Below are positions 60,574 to 64,000 of a stretch of 64,000 nucleotides of DNA, one piece after another. The position numbers were made by a program, and so were the translations under genes. The notes beneath the pieces are model-generated. The model was not told the DNA's origin, made no database searches, and saw nothing but the letters and a program-made list of their open reading frames with translations. The DNA comes from Bradysia coprophila (lineage: Eukaryota; Arthropoda; Insecta; Diptera; Sciaridae), in the NCBI RefSeq assembly GCF_014529535.1, contig NW_023503493.1:21794001-21858000 (forward strand). Reading direction: 5' to 3'. How positions within the stretch are numbered: the first letter of the stretch is position 1; each line of letters starts with the position of its first letter.

Positions 60574-60900
60574 ATGATGGTAAAATACATGATTGATGGA
60601 TCGCCAATTAACGTTGCTTACGGTTACGACGATGCGACAGGAGTCTTCCTGACCGTTTATGACAATCGCTTGAAATTTAACGCCGATGAATCTGCTGAAC
60701 TTAACATTGCCTTTAGTAACTGTAAACTGCCTGGTGTTGAATCAGGCGAAGGAGCTTATTTACAGTTGTACACCGGAGCAACCGGCTGCGGTATAAAGAC
60801 TTCATGGGCAGTGATGAGTGAATATTTGAAACGATATGGAGTACCACGTGATCACATTACCGAATTATTGAAAGAACATTTGAAACATTCTACAAAATAA
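60574..60900 (+). CDS. Small protein of unrecognised family, 108 aa
   Basis: The open frame starts MMVKYMIDGSPINVAYGYD and ends at TAA 60,898-60,900. Upstream, a GT-AG pair (60,480-60,540, 61 bases) would remove an intron from the 5' UTR, bringing the first ATG to 60,574 (or 60,577). The protein is compact, without signal peptide or membrane segment. It has a beta-rich N-terminal part (GVFLTVYDNRLKFN), a Gly-rich middle (GAYLQLYTGATGCGIKTSW) and a helical C-terminus (EYLKRYGVPRDHITELLKEH). Composition and codon use look coding, and conserved-looking Gly/Tyr/Asp spacing suggests a real domain. I do not recognise the family. A bacterial or fungal origin is possible, but that is a guess. Confidence 0.72.
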   Translation: MMVKYMIDGSPINVAYGYDDATGVFLTVYDNRLKFNADESAELNIAFSNCKLPGVESGEGAYLQLYTGATGCGIKTSWAVMSEYLKRYGVPRDHITELLKEHLKHSTK

Positions 60901-61857
60901 ATCTTTTTTTTGGATCTTATATTGATTGTTATCGAATTCATTTCGAAAAATCTCACCAACTTTTTCCGAAAAAGTTAGAGTGAGCGCCACAAATGTTCTA
61001 TTTATATTAGCGACTACAAACTGAGATATAATTTATCCGTCCAGGATCTTCTCCATATTGTGATCCTATGAGCAAAACAACAACCCTAAGTGAATACGCC
61101 CACGTGCATAGCGATCCCTTCCTGGACTCTGAAGTGGTCCCAAAATCAAGGTTTTAGCATACATGAAGTATACGTGTACGAAATTTAATAGTAAAAATTG
61201 AGCAAAAGATTTCTCTTGCCTGACAAATCAAATTTTTAGCTTGTGAGACACGACTGCCCGCAGGCCTTTCAAAATATATTTCTTTAATTTCAAGCTTCCT
61301 TGGCAGTTACTTTGACAGCAGTGTAGTTTCTTTAATGAGCTTAATTTGACCTCAGATGAGCCATATTATCCTTCTTCTGTTTATAATTTTGCAACAGCTG
61401 GTTTCTAACCAGCTGGCATATATGCGTTTATTGTCATAAGTAGTGAATAAGCCGGTTACTCACTTACACACGTGCGTGTATCCGATTTAATATGAATTCA
61501 TACAAACAATGGTAAATTGACCACCTGGCGCAAAGTAGCTCATGCACAGGAATCTCATTCAATCACTGTAGGTCGTGTAATAATAGTGCGGTCTTAAATG
61601 ACCCATGTCATCTGTTTATTGCAATGACCTTTATAGAATATAATTTATGTTGACGACCATAGCACTGCCTGTGCAAAGTAGGAAAAGTGCTGTGTTACGA
61701 CGCAAATTGAAACCGAAGTTTACATCAGTTCAAGTATAAAAATAATTTATTCACAAAAGTAAATAACTCTTTGGATTCAAACATAATTCCTTTGTTCAGT
61801 ATAAAAACTTTGCGGTCAGTTCAACCATTCGTTGGTTTAATATTATTGTCAGTCCAC
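60901..61857. other. Intergenic between convergent genes
   Basis: About 0.96 kb between the orphan gene and the 3' end of PPT2. Nothing further is recognised. Confidence 0.45.
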
Positions 61858-62980
61858 TCAATCCAAATACGGTATAATGGCATCGTTAATAATGTCAACA
61901 TTCAGATGCCATTCCTTATGCCGTACATCTTGAAATGTCAACATTTTCAATTTTCCTTGATCTTCCAGTGTTTTCAAACCAATCGAATCTTTTCTATAAA
62001 TGGACCGTTTATGCATTGGCACCACATTGTCATCTTCATCGTAAAATCCGAAGTGGCTAAAAAATGGATTTTGATTTAACACTTTTATACAATCAGACAA
62101 TGGTTTTGCAACTAACCTTGACTCCCATGGCGTTATAACACCATCGGATGGTCCACCAATGAAAACAGCTAAATTCAACTTAAGCATCCCGTCGCGGAAT
62201 TTCGTTGAATTGACGGAGTTCAGTTCATTGTTAATGTATGGTAGAAAAGAACTGTACTGCAAGTACAGATCGTGCTGATGCGGATCGTTCCAATAATTAC
62301 CAACTGATGTATGTTGACCAACGTAGCTGTAAAACAGTTGATAGGCTGTCTGAGCCACTAAGTTCGGGAATATCAGATGAAGGAAGGCCGCTAAAATTTA
62401 ACAGAAATCTATAGAAATCGAAAAATGATTTGGTCGTATGTTTGAATTACTTCCGTACTGTCCTGCCTGCGGGGAACTCAATGAAATAAAATTCTTAACG
62501 CAATGGTCTGGAAATGATTCTATGATAGCCCTTGAAAGAAGACCACCCTGCGAATAGCCTAATCAATTTGTTTACATATTTTAGCGGATGATACAACGGC
62601 GATTTACTATTGAAAATTACCCAGTAAATGAATCCCATCCGGATGCACCTTACACAGGGACATTAACTCCGTTCCCAATTCGTCAACCTGATGCCATGCA
62701 TTTTCCAAACTCGACCAACCCGCATACTGTCCAAAATTGTAGACAATCGTGTCAGGATGCATCTGATAAGATAAATGTGAAGTGTTAGCGTTCTGTTTTT
62801 GCCACATATGAAGAAAATGAATCAGAATCTTTAAAATCGATCTTTCACCTTTTTCACTTCACCTTCAATTATTAGCATACTCGCTGGCCCCGTCAATATT
62901 CCATGAATCAAAACCACTGGCTTGTAGGCCGAGCATATTTTTAAAAATACAACCAACAAAATGGGCCAATAACTAGACAT
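61858..62980 (-). CDS. Ppt2: Palmitoyl-protein thioesterase 2 (lysosomal)
   Basis: Five exons: 62,980-62,849, 62,762-62,621, 62,558-62,451, 62,390-62,117 and 62,056-61,858, in phases 0, 1, 1 and 2, with introns of 60-86 bases. The product is 284 aa, near the usual length for insect PPT2. It is an alpha/beta hydrolase that removes long-chain fatty acyl groups from thioesters in lysosomes. The signal peptide is MSSYWPILLVVFLKICSA, followed by YKPVVLIHGI, the oxyanion-side strand. The nucleophile is Ser 94 in GYSQGG (split by an intron after the first Gly base). The acid is Asp at about 210 in GGPSDGVITPWES, and the base is His at about 269 in HKEWH. NYWNDPH and HFGFYDE are further PPT2 signatures. 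The catalytic triad is complete. PPT1 is a less good match. Confidence 0.95.
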
Positions 62981-64000
62981 TTTTCTCTTACAATTTAATT
63001 ATGCACTCCGTGACAAATGAGAGTGTCTTTTTTTCGCAGTACTGAAGGTTGTTTTTGTAATTTTTGTTGTCATAGGTATATTTTCCATCAAAACAAGATG
63101 AAGTTGCTCAATTCAGGACGCAAAGCAGTATGGGAGCCGGCTTAAATAAATTTGTGAGGCAACACATTTTTCGTAGTAAACTCAAATTACATTATACGAA
63201 ATGAAATAAAGTAGCTCCTTAGAATTTTATACATACTGGAGCTACGCAGATCATATGTTAAAGGTTTCTTTTTTTACGAAATGGGATTGTTTTCATTATC
63301 AGAATTATTCTGCGAATTACTGTGCATGGATTCATATGATTTTCAATACTACCTACTCTACTTACTGTCTAAACCAGGATGTAGTCTACTATTATCCCAT
63401 AGTTGTATCTTTAACTTTTCATGATAATAATTTTCCTGCTTTCTAAGAGGAAGTATCTAATATTGCCCATGACGCATTAAAAACAACCTACTTAACACAA
63501 CCCAAAAATAACAAATCCATTCGACTTCTGTTTCGACAAACTCCATATGAAAACCTACCGTTCCAACTATATTTGTCTCTAGCTAATTATAAACTTTCAT
63601 GAACGGCAATCATTCACATTACGATTAAATGGGTTACTTCTTTTGTTTGAAGTATCTCTTTTAGTGTCTGATGAAGCAATTATTTACATGCTTGCGGTTC
63701 GAAAATTGTTCTTTGTGCCACCGAGAATTGAAATACGACGGATTTCAATATCGATAACTAGATTGAAATGTCCAAAATTACAACACCCGTTTTCATGGCT
63801 TATTACAACACTCAAACCAGTGTTGAAATGAAATTCGTATGAGTTATTACAGCATTCGTTTTAAAAAAATGCAAAGCAACGTGATCGATCAAATTCGAAG
63901 AGTGATTGTTTACAATGAAAATTCTGAATTTTTGTACATTTGTCTATTTCAATTCTCGGTTGGCACAAAGCATGATGTGTTACACGTATTGTAATGAGAT
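62981..64000. other. Upstream flank of PPT2, no gene seen
   Basis: AT-rich sequence with short frames only. The PPT2 promoter should lie here, but no clear TATA box was assigned. Confidence 0.45.

Overview
The window looks like nuclear DNA of a dipteran insect. It is AT-rich, genes have short GT-AG introns (about 50-620 bases), and insect-type families (peritrophin/CBM14, C-type lectin) sit beside conserved eukaryotic housekeeping genes. A fungus gnat or similar lower dipteran is a weak guess; nothing seen here fixes the species.

Layout: bases 1-28,700 hold no ordinary host gene. They are a graveyard of small transposons: a miniature copia-like LTR element inside a foldback element (about 0.1-1.7 kb), a satellite-like repeat block (5.9-7.5 kb), two hAT-type elements with perfect 8-bp target duplications (8.86-9.81 kb and 21.40-21.91 kb), a nest of foldback elements around a two-exon THAP-like gene (14.6-16.9 kb), and several MITE families. 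From 28.9 to 36.3 kb lies a secreted chitin-binding, peritrophin-like gene whose last intron and exon are tandemly duplicated; the second copy of the intron has been invaded by a hAT-like element (itself carrying a MITE) and by a hairpin-ended element. From 36.4 to 47.6 kb is repeat-rich DNA again: a Helitron/HINE-like multimer with internal 145-bp repeats (38.7-41.3 kb), a tRNA-derived SINE, and a 2.2-kb near-perfect palindrome (43.23-45.45 kb).

From 47.7 kb to the end the window is gene-rich. In order: a secreted C-type lectin (minus), a secreted protein resembling bacterial/fungal iron-type ABC substrate-binding proteins (minus, likely horizontally acquired, with one frameshift), a FAM210/DUF1279 mitochondrial protein (minus), signal peptide peptidase (plus), a small unrecognised gene (plus), and palmitoyl-protein thioesterase 2 (minus). 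These genes do not form one pathway. SPP acts in the ER membrane, PPT2 in lysosomes and FAM210 in mitochondria. The peritrophin, lectin and binding protein are all predicted to be secreted and could act at the gut or body surface.

All exon models come from reading frames, splice signals and family knowledge only; no search or RNA evidence was available.
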